Shown one piece after another: positions 13,347-24,491 of a stretch of DNA of 64,000 nucleotides. This stretch comes from Apis mellifera (taxonomy: Eukaryota > Arthropoda > Insecta > Hymenoptera > Apidae). The stretch spans positions 12,176,789 to 12,240,788 of the forward strand of contig NC_037640.1 in the NCBI RefSeq assembly GCF_003254395.2, written 5' to 3'. The translations under genes were made by a program, and so were the position numbers. The notes below the pieces were generated by a model that was given only the letters and a program-made list of their open reading frames with translations, had not been told where the DNA came from and searched no databases. Every line of letters begins with the position of its first letter. The stretch's first letter is position 1.

Positions 13347-14992
13347 CATCGCTACTTTATATGATTATCGCGATAAGAATATGTCAAGGCCGCGTGTAAT
13401 TTTAATTAGCATATACGATATTATCATTTACGAAAGTAGATCCTCACTCTTAGCTTAAGGAAGATAGAAAAATTGAAATATCTTCACTTTCTTCACAAGA
13501 TTGGATTCTACCTCACTTTTATCGATACTACCATTGAACGACGAAGAGAGTATGAAAACAAAGAAAAAAAAAAAAAAATTTAAAAACAGACACGTTTCTC
13601 CTATGCACTTTTTTCCTATTTTTCCATTTTATTTATAACAGACGTATCTGAAGAATTCAATCAATCGGGTCGAAATGCTTTTCATTATTAATCATTATTT
13701 TTATTTTAATTAACATAAAGTATTGTTAAAAAAAAAACTGCAGCGACCTCAGCCTGTGATAGTTACAAAGGATATTATTTGAATTAAGTATCCGGTGTAT
13801 TATTATGTGAAATACGTAGAGAAACATCGATCAGTTATTATAGTTTCGATGGGTCGAAATATTGTTTGTACACGTTGCGACGATTGGACTTTTGTTAGGA
13901 AGACTCTTGTGCCTAGAGAATCGAGCTCATTATTAACACAAACATATTAATTGCGAGGAAAAGAAAAAACGGATGATTTGATAAAATGTTGCGTGCAGTT
14001 TCAATCGACAATAGTCAAGTCAGTTTTTATAAATTCCATTTTTGTATTAATATTTTATGATAAATAGTACAATACATATTATTTTTAACTTAATAAATTC
14101 AACACTGATGATTCGTTGCGTTCTCTTAACAAAAATTCAAACAAAATATTATTTATTTATTATGTTACACAATAAGGTATACTTATTGAAATTTATCTGT
14201 ATAATTGTATGTGATAAGAGACGAAAGTGTAGCCACAGAGTACGTAAAAATAAAAGAAATGTAAGAAATATCATTGATGTGTTTTAAACATACACATGTA
14301 ACAAACGCTGTGCGTTTGTGGTCATTTCTTCTTTTTTTTTTTTTTTTTTTTTCTTCGAGTTAAGAAAAAACTAATCCAATCGTTTCTCCTTTTCTTATGT
14401 TGTAACGTGTGAAAAGTTCGAAACGAACATAAGTTTACATACGGTATGTTCCTTTATTAGAAACACAAAAGAATCACTTATAATTAGCTGTAATATAATT
14501 GCCTATAGGGCTTCGTAATATTTTTTCAATATACATATATATATATATATACATACATATATAATAATTGTATTGTGATGTTAACTTAAGCTATGAATAA
14601 TGATGTGGGAGAATTTTTCGAGGTCGCTGTAGTAAATCCTTGCTGAGATGACGGATCACTTTCTCAATTTTTTTTAGCTTATTCGACGAACGCCGAAGAA
14701 ATAAGCGAATGTCGACTATTCTCGATAAATAAATGAAAAAAAAAAAAGCCAGAATGTACCCGCATAATTATCTTTGAATGACGATGAAATGGCGATGATT
14801 GATTGGAACTGTACATTGTGATCAGCAAACAGACTACAATGTAGTTTGTTCGTGATTGAATGAACAAACGGAAACACTTGTGTAATAAAGTAGATATCCA
14901 TAACAAAAAAAAGCATTCGTATTCTTTATTCTTCTCACTTTCCAATAAAGAAAGGAAAAACGATCGAGTACGAATCTTACGTTTAGATAAAT

Positions 14993-14998
14993 TTTATT
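14993..14998 (-). promoter_or_regulatory. Arp5 poly(A) signal
   Basis: The minus strand reads AATAAA here, 40 nt past the Arp5 stop codon. A T-rich stretch on the plus strand (A-rich on the sense strand) lies between. A second copy lies near 14920. The nearer one would give a very short 3' UTR. Confidence 0.5.
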
Positions 14999-15037
14999 CT
15001 ATAATAATTAATATAAAACTTGTTTTTTTTTTTTTTT

Positions 15038-17490
15038 TTATTCCATTTCAACGTCTACAACAGCATCTTCTACTATCACTTGCTCTGATGTTACAGGAGT
15101 CTGTACTGTAGGTAAAGGATCAGGAGATCGAGTGTAAGTATTACTGGTCGAATGTTCCTTAAAATATTCACCACCTTTTTCTTCGTATTCTTTTTTGCTT
15201 ACTAAAAATTCAGGAAGATTTCCATTTAGACCAAAATCCCTTGCGCCATACCACGCGTCTATGCTGGTATTTTTTGCTATATTTATCTGAAAATTTGATC
15301 CAAATGGTCGCATTTCGCGAAGTTCTCGATTTAATCTCTCAAGTAAACCAGGAAATTTCGTTGGACCTCCAGTAAGAAATATATTTCCTACGAGTCGCGA
15401 TTGCAGTTCGGATGGATAAAGCTTCAAAACGAATTCGATTGTTTCTGCAATGCCTGCTTCCACGGAGCCTATCATAGATGGTTGAAATAATATTTCTGGT
15501 GCTCTCAAACGTTCTACTCCCACGTGTAACTGATGAGTTTCTCCAGGAACCATAGGGACATTAGATCCAGCACCGTCAAATTCTGGATCATGATGTCGTA
15601 ACACATCTTCCAATTCCATAAGTTTTTCTTGTTCTACTTCTGAATCTGAATCCCCACCTTCCTGTGTAGAAAATATAAAAATTAGAAACATAATTTCGAA
15701 ATATATTTAAAACTAAAAGAAAAAAAAATATTTTAAAAGTCTGTACCCTATTTATAACTTTATAAACATCCCAATCTTCGTCTCTCATGCCAAAATCATC
15801 ATCGCGTTTTTCTTTTCTTGCTAATTGGCTTATTATTCGCATTCTTTCTTGCGCGGCTGCTGTTCTGCGTTTTGCCATATCTTGTCTACGTTGTCTTTTA
15901 GCCATTCGTCTTTCTAATATTTCTTGCCTATAAAGAAAAACATTTAACATCCAATAAGTTAAAATGTTAATCGTAAGATGAAAAAATTAGTTCACTTCGT
16001 ACCTTTTCTTTCGTACACTAGCGATCCATTCGTCAAAATCTTGTTGATCTTTAGGTTGTAGACTCGATTTTATTTTTGGTTTTTGTTCTTCCATCGCGAT
16101 ATTTTCCTCCTGTGAATTAGCCGCTACTATTTTTTGCCTAGTTCTTTCTACCTTTGCTTGCAAATTATTAATCATTTTTATTAAATCTGCTTCGTTTGCG
16201 AGAGAATAAGTTTTCAATGCTTGATCGAATTCATCTGTTTCACCTTCTTCTAGTAAATCTTGAACGGCTAATAATTGATTTAATTGTTCTTCATCTTCTG
16301 CCAACTAAAAATATATTTTTTCTTGAATTATTGAAATAAATTTATATTTGCATATATTAATAAAAATTACAAACTCTTTCTTCTCTTTTTCTAGCATTGA
16401 TTTCCATTAATCTTCTAGCTAATTCCCGTTTTCTTTCTTTTTGTTGTTCAACTGTTAAACCAGGTGCATTTGCAGGAGCAACATACGGTAATTGTACTCT
16501 TAATACATTCATATCATAATAATCCGGATCTGCCCACTTAGACGTTTCTTCTTGATAGTTTAAAGCTATCATTGAATGTTCATGTATTAACTCCTATTCG
16601 AAGAAAATAAAGTCAAAAATTTTTTACATTGAGATATAAGTCATTTCTGTACCTCTGCTCGACTAGGTGTTATAGCATTAACATGAACAGGATATTTGAG
16701 TTGAAGCAATCTATGCATATAAGATGTAATGTGGTATCCACCAACATTAATTCTTCTTGAATTTACAGGATCCGCTTTACCATCTAATATAGGTATTATA
16801 TGTGTAGTATGATATCCAATACTAATTATTAAACCATCAGACGGACAATTATTATGCTGATAAGAAAATAAGCAATCCACTCCATAAGCTATTGCAGGTA
16901 CGTTATAACATTCAAATAAAAGTTCCGCCATCACTAAAATCAAGATTATAAAATTTAAATTTTAAACTAAGACCAGATTTTTCTTATATATTTATGTACT
17001 TACAATTTCTTGAATAATTAGGATTAAGAAATGCTTCTGTTAAAATTATAGGATGATTCACTGCACCTTCCGTATCTATTCCCATATGAGTGAAAGTATA
17101 ATCAAATATCTGTTCTTGAGCTTCAAAATGTGTAACCACATTTCGATCAAATTGTGTTTTTAATTGAAATCTCACAGCTTCAATATTAGTTATATCATTT
17201 CCAACCTGAGGTTCACCATCCTTTTTACCACGTTCTTTGCGTGGTTTAGCGATAAGATTTTTAAATACTAATTGAGGTTCTTTCTCAGTAGCCCAACCAA
17301 CTCTGCAATTGTACGATCCTAAAAAAATTATTTATAAATTAGTATTATACTTATTTTATATTATATAATATATTACAGTATGTCTACCATTATCTATTAC
17401 AAGCGGTGTCGCTTCGGATTTCACTCTATTTGGATAAAGATGAATAATATCAGGTACTGGTTTTACATCTTTTAATTCAAGAACTTCCAT
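15038..17490 (-). CDS. Arp5: actin-related protein 5, INO80 complex subunit
   Basis: Seven coding exons (17388-17490, 17004-17318, 16653-16933, 16375-16593, 16003-16304, 15747-15927, 15038-15661) give 674 aa, close to fly and human Arp5. Visible features: the actin-fold phosphate-1 loop DNGSYNCRVG near residue 33, the second loop as LIISIGYHTTH, a long charged Lys/Arg/Glu-rich insertion from about residue 290 to 480 which is the Arp5-specific insert, and the C-terminal adenosine-side motif LTGGPTKFPG followed by DAWYGARDF. Known role of the family: with Ies6, Arp5 forms a module of the nuclear INO80 remodeller that couples ATP hydrolysis to nucleosome sliding. The start has A at -3 and G at +4. 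All introns are short (59 to 85 bp). Intron 4 needs a weak GTTTGT donor to keep frame; see findings. Identification is firm from the fold motifs plus the insertion; exon borders are by eye. Confidence 0.93.
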
Positions 17491-17785
17491 TTTTGTATTA
17501 AATATGTTATTTGTTACTTTTTTAATTAGATCATAAAAAATATTTATATCACAGACAAGGCAAATGACATAGATCTATCATCAAATGCATTTTTTTGTCG
17601 AATGCACGAAGTTTTTAAAACGTCTGTTACTTATATACCTTAGTGTTATTATAAATTAAAATTAAATTTTTTTATAAAAATTATAAATAAATTATTATAA
17701 CCAATATTAACCAATATTAACCAATTCTTTAAATATTTATTCTTATTATAATTACATTTCAAATGTGTAAAATTGCCGGATACTT

Positions 17786-18128
17786 GAAACACTATAGCCA
17801 TCTAGCAGTGAATAAGTAGAACTAATTGCTAAATACCAAAATCGAAAAATTAAAATTTCTTGATTATATTATTGTAAACTATATTTTTGTTACATTAAAA
17901 TTCAAAATTTTTAAATTTTCAAAAATTAAAAAATCTATATATTGAAAAATTTTTATTTTTTAATTTTTTTTTGTTGATTAATTTTATCTATTGTCATACA
18001 TCGATGTTCAAAATTGCTACCAGCAAATGATTAATTCTATTTATTCATCAATAGATGGCGCGTTGATGTCAAAAAATTAATACCAGCAGATGATTAGTTC
18101 TGCCTGTTTACTGCCAGATGGCTATAGT
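17786..18128. repeat. three-copy 45-bp repeat, one copy inverted, with AGATGGC motifs
   Basis: Two direct copies, 18018-18062 and 18081-18126, share the order CAGCAxATGATTAxTTCT, a T-rich middle and AGATGGC. A third copy in reverse orientation lies at 17786-17830. The outer two copies form inverted-repeat ends of about 37 bp (17791-17827 and 18092-18128) around 260 bp. Read directly by aligning the copies. The block ends about 640 bp upstream of the Arp5 start codon. Confidence 0.7.
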
Positions 18129-20207
18129 ATTTCTATGTTCATTGTACAGTCAGTATAATTTTTAAAAGTTTCTTATAAAATTAAACTCACGTTTTTCTTT
18201 AGAATACAAGTTTTAATTTGAGCTTTTAAGAATTAAAAATTTATTCAAGAAACGAGAGGTAATTTTTCTCAATATTTGAATATTTAAAGGAAAATAATAT
18301 TTAAAGAAATTTGGTACAAATGTCTGATAAATTACTTTAATTGATAAATATAAATTAATCGTTATATACGTACAATTAAAAATTTTTAAAAAAGGATTAC
18401 AAATAAAAGATTGTTGCATAATCTTGAGAAATATAATATCCACATTTATCCGAACAAAAAAGGTATTCAAAATATCGACCTTTGACATTATATCATAAAT
18501 TACATTACATCGAATCATCTTATAATCGTACAATTTTTCTATTTACTGTTCTTTCAACTAATAGCAATTTCTTTTTAATACTTTCCTTTTTCAAAAATAT
18601 TTATTTAGCTATAAAGATTTTTATTACGAAAAAAAGAAAAAAGAAGAAAAAATTAACGGTTCATAATATTTATCTAAATCATTCTTGCATCATCCGCCAT
18701 TTCTAACCATCCTTTCTACCATCTCCGTACATATATCATCTCGTATTCGCGATAAATCACAAACGATAGACCGACATGTCGTGACTCTGGCTAACTTTAC
18801 AACGCGAATTGAAATTGTTCTGCTTTCTCGAGCCATTAGTCACGGGATACTATTTTTAAAAAGCGATCGCTCGATGAAAGAAGAAAGTAAAATGGTATTT
18901 TTATTCAAATCGTCCGAAGAACGTTCTTTTCTTCACGTTTCGTTTCATAATGGCGTATAGGCGTCACAGTTACGAGCCTTCGTACATTTCATTACTCATT
19001 ACCTATAACTATTTTTCAATTGCAGAGAAAAACGAAAGCAAAGTTATAAACAGTGGTCGTGTCGAGGAAGGATAATATGGAAATATTCAAAGAATCCGGA
19101 AGAGAGCGTGTGCACAGAAGTAACGATATTAATGTTCATGGACACTTTCGAAGCGTTGCGCAAATATAATTTCACAAACGCGCACGAAATCCTACATTCT
19201 CCGATTGATTGAAAGGAGATTTGATGATCATTCTTCAATCGTTCTTCTTTAATTGGTAAACCTGTTAAGAAATAATGAATGAAACGTTACGTTTGTATTA
19301 TTCTTTGTTTTAATATATTCCTTTCGAGTCGTTAAACTTTTTATCGCCTTATGGCTTTTGTTTTTGGATAAATATATATATACATATACACACATATACA
19401 TATATACATGTATAATTACAACTACGTAACAACTACGTTCATTTCATTTCTGCAATTCATCGTTTCAATTATAGCTTTATCTATTGCAAAATTAAATCTC
19501 TCTAATAAACAAGTGTCACGTCTGTTTCTACGATCGATACTATTATAAATAAATTAACCGTTTTTGTCAATAGATTTCGAAACGTTCGTCAGTTGGCAAG
19601 CGATAGACGTACGTCGTTTTAATATATTACCTGTTGTGTTGCTTTGTTTCAAAACATTCTGTTTATCCTAATCGCGTTCGAGAAACTTTCTATATTTTCT
19701 TCGCCCGTTCTAATTTTAGAACATCTCTAAACATTTTAAACTTTTAAACGAATTGAAATTTAATCCAAAATAAACAATCCACTCTCTACACCGTACAACG
19801 TGTTAACACATTGCTAACAATTTCGTCACTTTCCAGCCATATATCCCGTTCGGTTCCCGAATCTTTTGACTCGGTCAATCGAAATCGATCCCGAAATATA
19901 TCCCGAAGCTTGTCACGTATTATTCTCGACAGTGAGGAGGGTGGGGAGGATGGCGCTCACCCGGAAGGAGACGGACGGCCATATATACGTACATATATAC
20001 ATACATACACACGCACGTATACACATAATACGTATCTCTCCAGTGTTACTTGTTTACCAGACGAGAGAGATAGAAGAGGAGAGGCGGGAAACCGAAAGCA
20101 AGCGGACGAAGTAGTAACGTTTAACCGAGGAAACGTGGATATATATCGGGCACTCCCGTGGAAGAAAAGCAAGTAGTAGAGCAAGTGAGAAAGGAGTTTC
20201 GGCGAAA

Positions 20208-20232
20208 GGGGAAGGGGAGGGAGGGGGGGGGG
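20208..20232 (+). other. G-quadruplex motif upstream of gene A
   Basis: Tracts of four, four, three and ten G on the plus strand separated by one or two A. It lies 212 bp before the gene A start codon, probably in its 5' untranslated region or proximal promoter. Confidence 0.45.
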
Positions 20233-20443
20233 TTGTGAAATGCAAGCAAGGATGCAGAGGTGGTGTGGCGAATCAGGACCAGTTTCAGGCCTGCGCTCAC
20301 TCTTCATACCCACGTTGCTGCGTGCCGTAGACGGATCGTGACTGAAGAAAAGAAGAAAGGAAGAAAGAAGAGGAAGAAGAGAAAGGATCTCGTCGAGCAG
20401 ATCACAAAGGATTGGGAAAAAGGAAGAAAGGGGAAAGAAGACC

Positions 20444-23400
20444 ATGCTGGCTCGAGCCGTTTTCTCCTCGATTTTGTTGATCGGTTGCGTGACCTTGGCC
20501 ACCAGGGCACAGTTTCGGTGTCCCGAGCCCAAAGGTTTCTTCCCGGATCCGGAACAGTGCGACCTGTACTACGCCTGCGCGGACGGCAAAGCTGAGGAGA
20601 AGCTTTGCAAGGACGGGCTCGTGTTCAGGGACGACAATCCTAAGAAGGAGCTCTGCGACATCCCGGCCAACGTTCCCTGCGGGGACAGAACTTTGCTTCG
20701 TAAGTTATCGAATTTTTTTTTTTTTTTTTTTACTCGTCGTTCGAACTTTTCTAATTTTTCCAATTATTCCTTCGAAGCAATTCGAAGGATGAAGCGAGGT
20801 ACAACAAGTGTTCGTTTATCATATAAGAAGAAGAAGAAGAAGAAGAAGAAGAGTATTATCGCTCGAGATATCGTCGTTGGGGAGAAGTTGGAGAACTTGG
20901 ATACTTATTCGAGACCGATGGTGAAAGTTACGCGAGAATATTCCGGTCACATTGTCCTGCGTCTGTTTTTTCGAGAAATTCCGAACACGGGGAACGTGAA
21001 TCGAATCCCTGCAACGAAGGGGGCACGGAAATTTTCGTGTCGCGTCCTTTCCCACCGCGTTCGAGATCTAAAAATGGAATTCGGTATTCGAGAATGATCG
21101 AACGATCGAATAAAACGTTCGAAGAATGGCGATTAGATTATAATTTCCGAGTGAATGGATCGCGATAAATTGGAACGAACCGGTTCCCTCTCGTTAAATT
21201 GGATTTTCGGATTTTATTAATCTTCTATTTATTTATTTTCTTCCATAATTTTTTCTTTTCTTCTTTTTTATCGCTCGAACAAATTTATGCTAATTTTTCA
21301 AAGAATATAAAAAGGAGGATCTCTCTTTTCTTTTCTTCTCTCGATTAAGTTTTACGGATTTTATTAATCTTCCTTTATTTATTTTCTTCCACAATTTTTG
21401 CTTTTCTTCTTTTTTATCGCTCAAACAAATTTATATGCTAATTTTTCAAAGAATATGAAAAGGAGGATCTCTCTTTTTTTTTCTTCTCTCGATTAAGTTT
21501 TACGGATTTTATTAATCTTCCTTTATTTATTTTCTTCCACAATTTTTCCTTTTCTTCTTATTTAATCACTTTAACAAATTTTATATTTTTCAAAAAATAC
21601 AAAAAAGAAGATCTCTTTTTCCTTTCTTCTCTCGATTAAATTTTATTAATCTTTCTTTTTTATCTTCCTTTATTTATTTTCTTCCACAATTTTTCCTTTT
21701 CTTCTTTTTTATCGCTCGAACAAATTTTTCAAAGAATACAAAAAAGGGGATCTTTCTTTTCTTCTCTTGATTAAATTTTAATCTTCCTTTATTTGTTATC
21801 CTCCTTTATTTATTTTCTTCTACAATTTTTCCTTTTCTTCTTTTTTCAAAGAATACAAAAAAGGGGATATCTCTTTTCTTCTCTTGATTAAATTTTATTA
21901 ATCTTCCTTTTTTATCCTTCTTTATTTATTTTCTTCCATAATTTTTTCCTTTTCTTCTTTTTTATCGTTCGAAAAAATTTTTCAAAGAATACAAAAAGGA
22001 GGATCTCTCTTTTCTTTTCTTCTTTTGATTAAATTTTATTAATCTTCCTTTTTGATCCTTCTTTATTTATTTTCTTTCACAATTTTTCCTTTTCTTCTTT
22101 TTTATAACTCGAACAAATTTACATGTTAATTTTTCAAAGAATATAAAAGGAAGATTTCTCTTTTCTTTTCTTCTCTTAATTAAATTTATTAATCTTCCTT
22201 TTTGATCCTTCTTTATTTATTTTCTCCCACAATTTTTCCTTTTTTTCTTTTTTCGAAGAATATAAAAAAGAGGATCTCTCTTTTCTTCTCTTGATTAAAT
22301 TTTATTAATCTTCCTTTTTTATCCTTCTTTATTTATTTTCTTCCACAATTTTTCCTTTTCTTCTTTTTTATAACTCGAACAAATTTACTTGTTAATTTTT
22401 CAAAGAATATAAAAAGGAAGATTTCTCTTTTCTTTTCTTCTCTTGATTAAATTTATTAATCTTCCTTTTTGATTCTTCTTTATTTATTTTCTTCCACAAT
22501 TTTTCCTTTTCTTCTTTTTTATTGCTCAAACAAATTTTTCAAAGAATACAAAAAGGAGGATCTCTCTCTTTTCTTCTCTTGATTAAATTTTAATCTTCCT
22601 TTATTTGTTATCCTTCTTTATTTATTTTCTTCCACAATTTTTCCTTTTCTTCTTTTTTATCGCTTCAAATTTTTCAAAGAATACAAAAAGGAAGATCTCT
22701 CTCTTTTCCTCTCTTGATTAAATTTTATTAATCTTCCTTTTTTTATCTTCCTTTATTTGTTTTCTTCCACAATTTTTTCTTCTTATTTAATCATTTTAAC
22801 AAATTTTACATTTTTCAAAAAAAGGAGGATCTTTCTTTCTTTTCTTCTTTTGATTAAATTTTATTAATCTTTCTTTTTTATTCTCTTTTATTTATTTTCT
22901 TCCACAATTTTTCCTTTTCTTCTTTTTTATAGCTCGAACAAATTTACATATTAATTTTTCAAAGAATATAAAAAGGAGGATCTCTCTCTTTCTTCTCTTT
23001 TCTCGATTAAATTTTACATTGTAAAAAAAGGAAAGAAAAAAAATTACCAATCTTCGCTTACATTAACATTCCAATGAGATTTCCCTTCATTCTCTTTGAA
23101 CTGATCAAGCTAATTTAACCATTATATCAATTTAACCATAATCATAATTTAAATTATATCATAATTTAAGATCGAGAAGATATCAACGATATCAACATGA
23201 AATTAATATGAAATCTAATTGTTCACAGAGGAGCCACAGCCTAGCAAAGGATGCCCCCGCGCAAACGGCTACTTCAAGCACGAGGATCCAACCGCGTGCG
23301 ACCGTTTCGTGAACTGCATAGACGGCGTTGCGCAGACAATGCCCTGCCCGCCTGGCCTCATATACGAGGACAAAATGTCGAGTTGCGTGTGGCCGGCCGA

Positions 23401-24374
23401 CGCGAGTAGATTGTGCGAGAACGTGAAGAGGGACGTGCTCGACGACGGTTTCGTTTGCCCTGACGGGGACGTGGCCGGCCCACTCGGCAGGATTCTGCCC
23501 CATCCGACCTATCCGCACCCGGACGACTGCGCCAAATTCTACATATGCAAGAACGGCGTGGTGCCGCAGAAAGGGCAGTGCGAGCCTGGCACTGTTTACA
23601 GCGAGGACAGCTTTAAGTGTATGGATCCCGAGAGCGTGCCTGGATGGTAAGACTTTCTTCTTTTTTCAGTCGGAAAGTAGAGGAGAAACGATGTAAGATA
23701 AAAAATATCTACGAATTTTTACGATGATTCTATCTTTTGTTCTTCTTCATACACATACACGAGATTTCGTGTATTTTTGTTCTAGAAAATTTTGGTAATT
23801 TTTTTTCTCTGAATTTATCGGTAACGTAGATTTGGTAACCGAAAATTTTTTACTCTGAATTTACCGGTAACGTAGATTTCTTGTCCAACTCGTTTATTTC
23901 TTCATTTGTATTTTATATAGCAATCTTTGGTAAAAAATATCCGTTTGAAATTTACGTAAAAATGTTATGTATATTTATATTCCTGGCAAAAAGTCATCTC
24001 AGAAATTTATGAGTAGATTTTTATACTATTTTTTCGTTTGTTTCGTTTGTAAACAATAAATTTACAAAAGTATCGTTCAACTTTTTATCAAGTTTTAAGA
24101 ATATTTTTAAATAATCTGTAAACTGATTCTTCTGAAAGTAGTTTGAATTAATTTTAAGATAGTCCTGTTACATAAATATTCCAATTTAAGAGAGGTTAAA
24201 ATTTTTTGCCAGGAAATTTTGTATTCCTAAAATTTAATTTAGTTAAATCGGGGGAACGTTTTAACCTTTCTTGATGTAAATTATGTACACAATGTAAAAT
24301 TCGGACAATAATTTTGACTTTCGTCGTCTTTTCTTTCTTGTTCCAGCGAGGATTACTACAAGAGCAAAAACTAA
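20444..24374 (+). CDS. obst-A: gene A: obstructor-A-like secreted chitin-binding protein (CPAP3)
   Basis: Exons 20444-20699, 23229-23646 and 24347-24374 give 233 aa. Residues 1-22 are a signal peptide (hydrophobic core SSILLIGCVTLA). Three CBM14/peritrophin-A domains follow, each with six cysteines: 26, 39, 45, 55, 71, 79; then 94, 109, 115, 125, 138, 148; then 162, 186, 192, 203, 216, 225. Aromatic positions next to the third cysteine (DLYYAC, KFYIC) are those that contact chitin in the family. The end PGCEDYYKSKN and the spacer GDRTLLQEPQPSKGCP closely resemble obstructor-A. Known role of the family: an extracellular scaffold that organises chitin fibres and cuticle proteins under epidermis and trachea. 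Intron 1 (2.5 kb, phase 1) falls just after domain 1; intron 2 (phase 2) splits the last cysteine codon. Family certain; orthology to obst-A rather than another CPAP3 group is likely but not proved. Confidence 0.9.
21180..23030. repeat. 13-copy AT/pyrimidine-rich minisatellite in gene A intron 1
   Basis: A unit of about 115-155 bp recurs about 13 times. Its core is CTTCCACAATTTTTCCTTTT, followed by TTCTTTTTTATCGCTCGAAC, TTTTTCAAAGAATACAAAAA and GGAGGATCTCTCTTTTC. Core positions are near 21240, 21388, 21536, 21690, 21818, 21936, 22067, 22225, 22341, 22491, 22627, 22767 and 22897. Copies differ by substitutions and by loss of the middle segment. It fills most of the intron. Confidence 0.9.
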
Positions 24375-24418
24375 TTAAAAGACAAGGTGCCAGTTTACCC
24401 AGCGATACGTCTGTAACG

Positions 24419-24419
<1 letters not shown>

Positions 24420-24473
<54 letters not shown>
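24420..24473 (+). repeat. 54-T homopolymer in gene A 3' UTR
   Basis: An uninterrupted run of 54 T on the coding strand, 46 nt past the gene A stop codon and 12 nt before its AATAAA. Confidence 0.9.
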
Positions 24474-24476
<3 letters not shown>

Positions 24477-24485
24477 TTTAGGAAC

Positions 24486-24491
24486 AATAAA
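24486..24491 (+). promoter_or_regulatory. gene A poly(A) signal
   Basis: AATAAA 112 nt past the stop codon of gene A, directly after the long T run. Confidence 0.6.

Larger units (their letters stand above)
9355..15037. other. gene-free stretch between candidate exon and Arp5
   Basis: No coding exon is supported. It holds a G-rich run at 9404-9449, purine-rich low-complexity blocks around 9540-9770, several A-runs (10030-10060, 11306-11326, 11520-11548), AT-rich spacer and ATT microsatellites at 12905-12965 and 13225-13346. Open frames here (such as a 115-codon one at 12298-12645) have AT-driven composition and no domain signature. Confidence 0.55.
17491..20443. other. Arp5 upstream region and gene A upstream region
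   Basis: No coding exon is supported. The first 650 bp upstream of Arp5 hold an AT-rich promoter-proximal stretch, a three-fold 11-bp repeat near 17698-17726 and the AGATGGC repeat cluster described separately. From about 18.2 to 19.9 kb it is AT-rich spacer. From 19.9 kb it becomes GC-richer and purine-rich (G-run at 20208-20232) and is probably the promoter and 5' untranslated region of gene A. Confidence 0.5.

Noticed and set aside
15717..15950. Start codon inside Arp5 exon 6 and separate short frames across the gene
   Set aside because: These are fragments of the seven-exon Arp5 gene read into introns, not independent genes.
19957..20532. 191-codon minus-strand open frame
   Set aside because: It lies antisense over the gene A 5' region and signal-peptide exon; composition is a shadow of purine-rich plus-strand sequence.
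21180..23030. Regular repeats considered as a CRISPR-like array
   Set aside because: Units are contiguous tandem copies without unique spacers, inside a eukaryotic intron.
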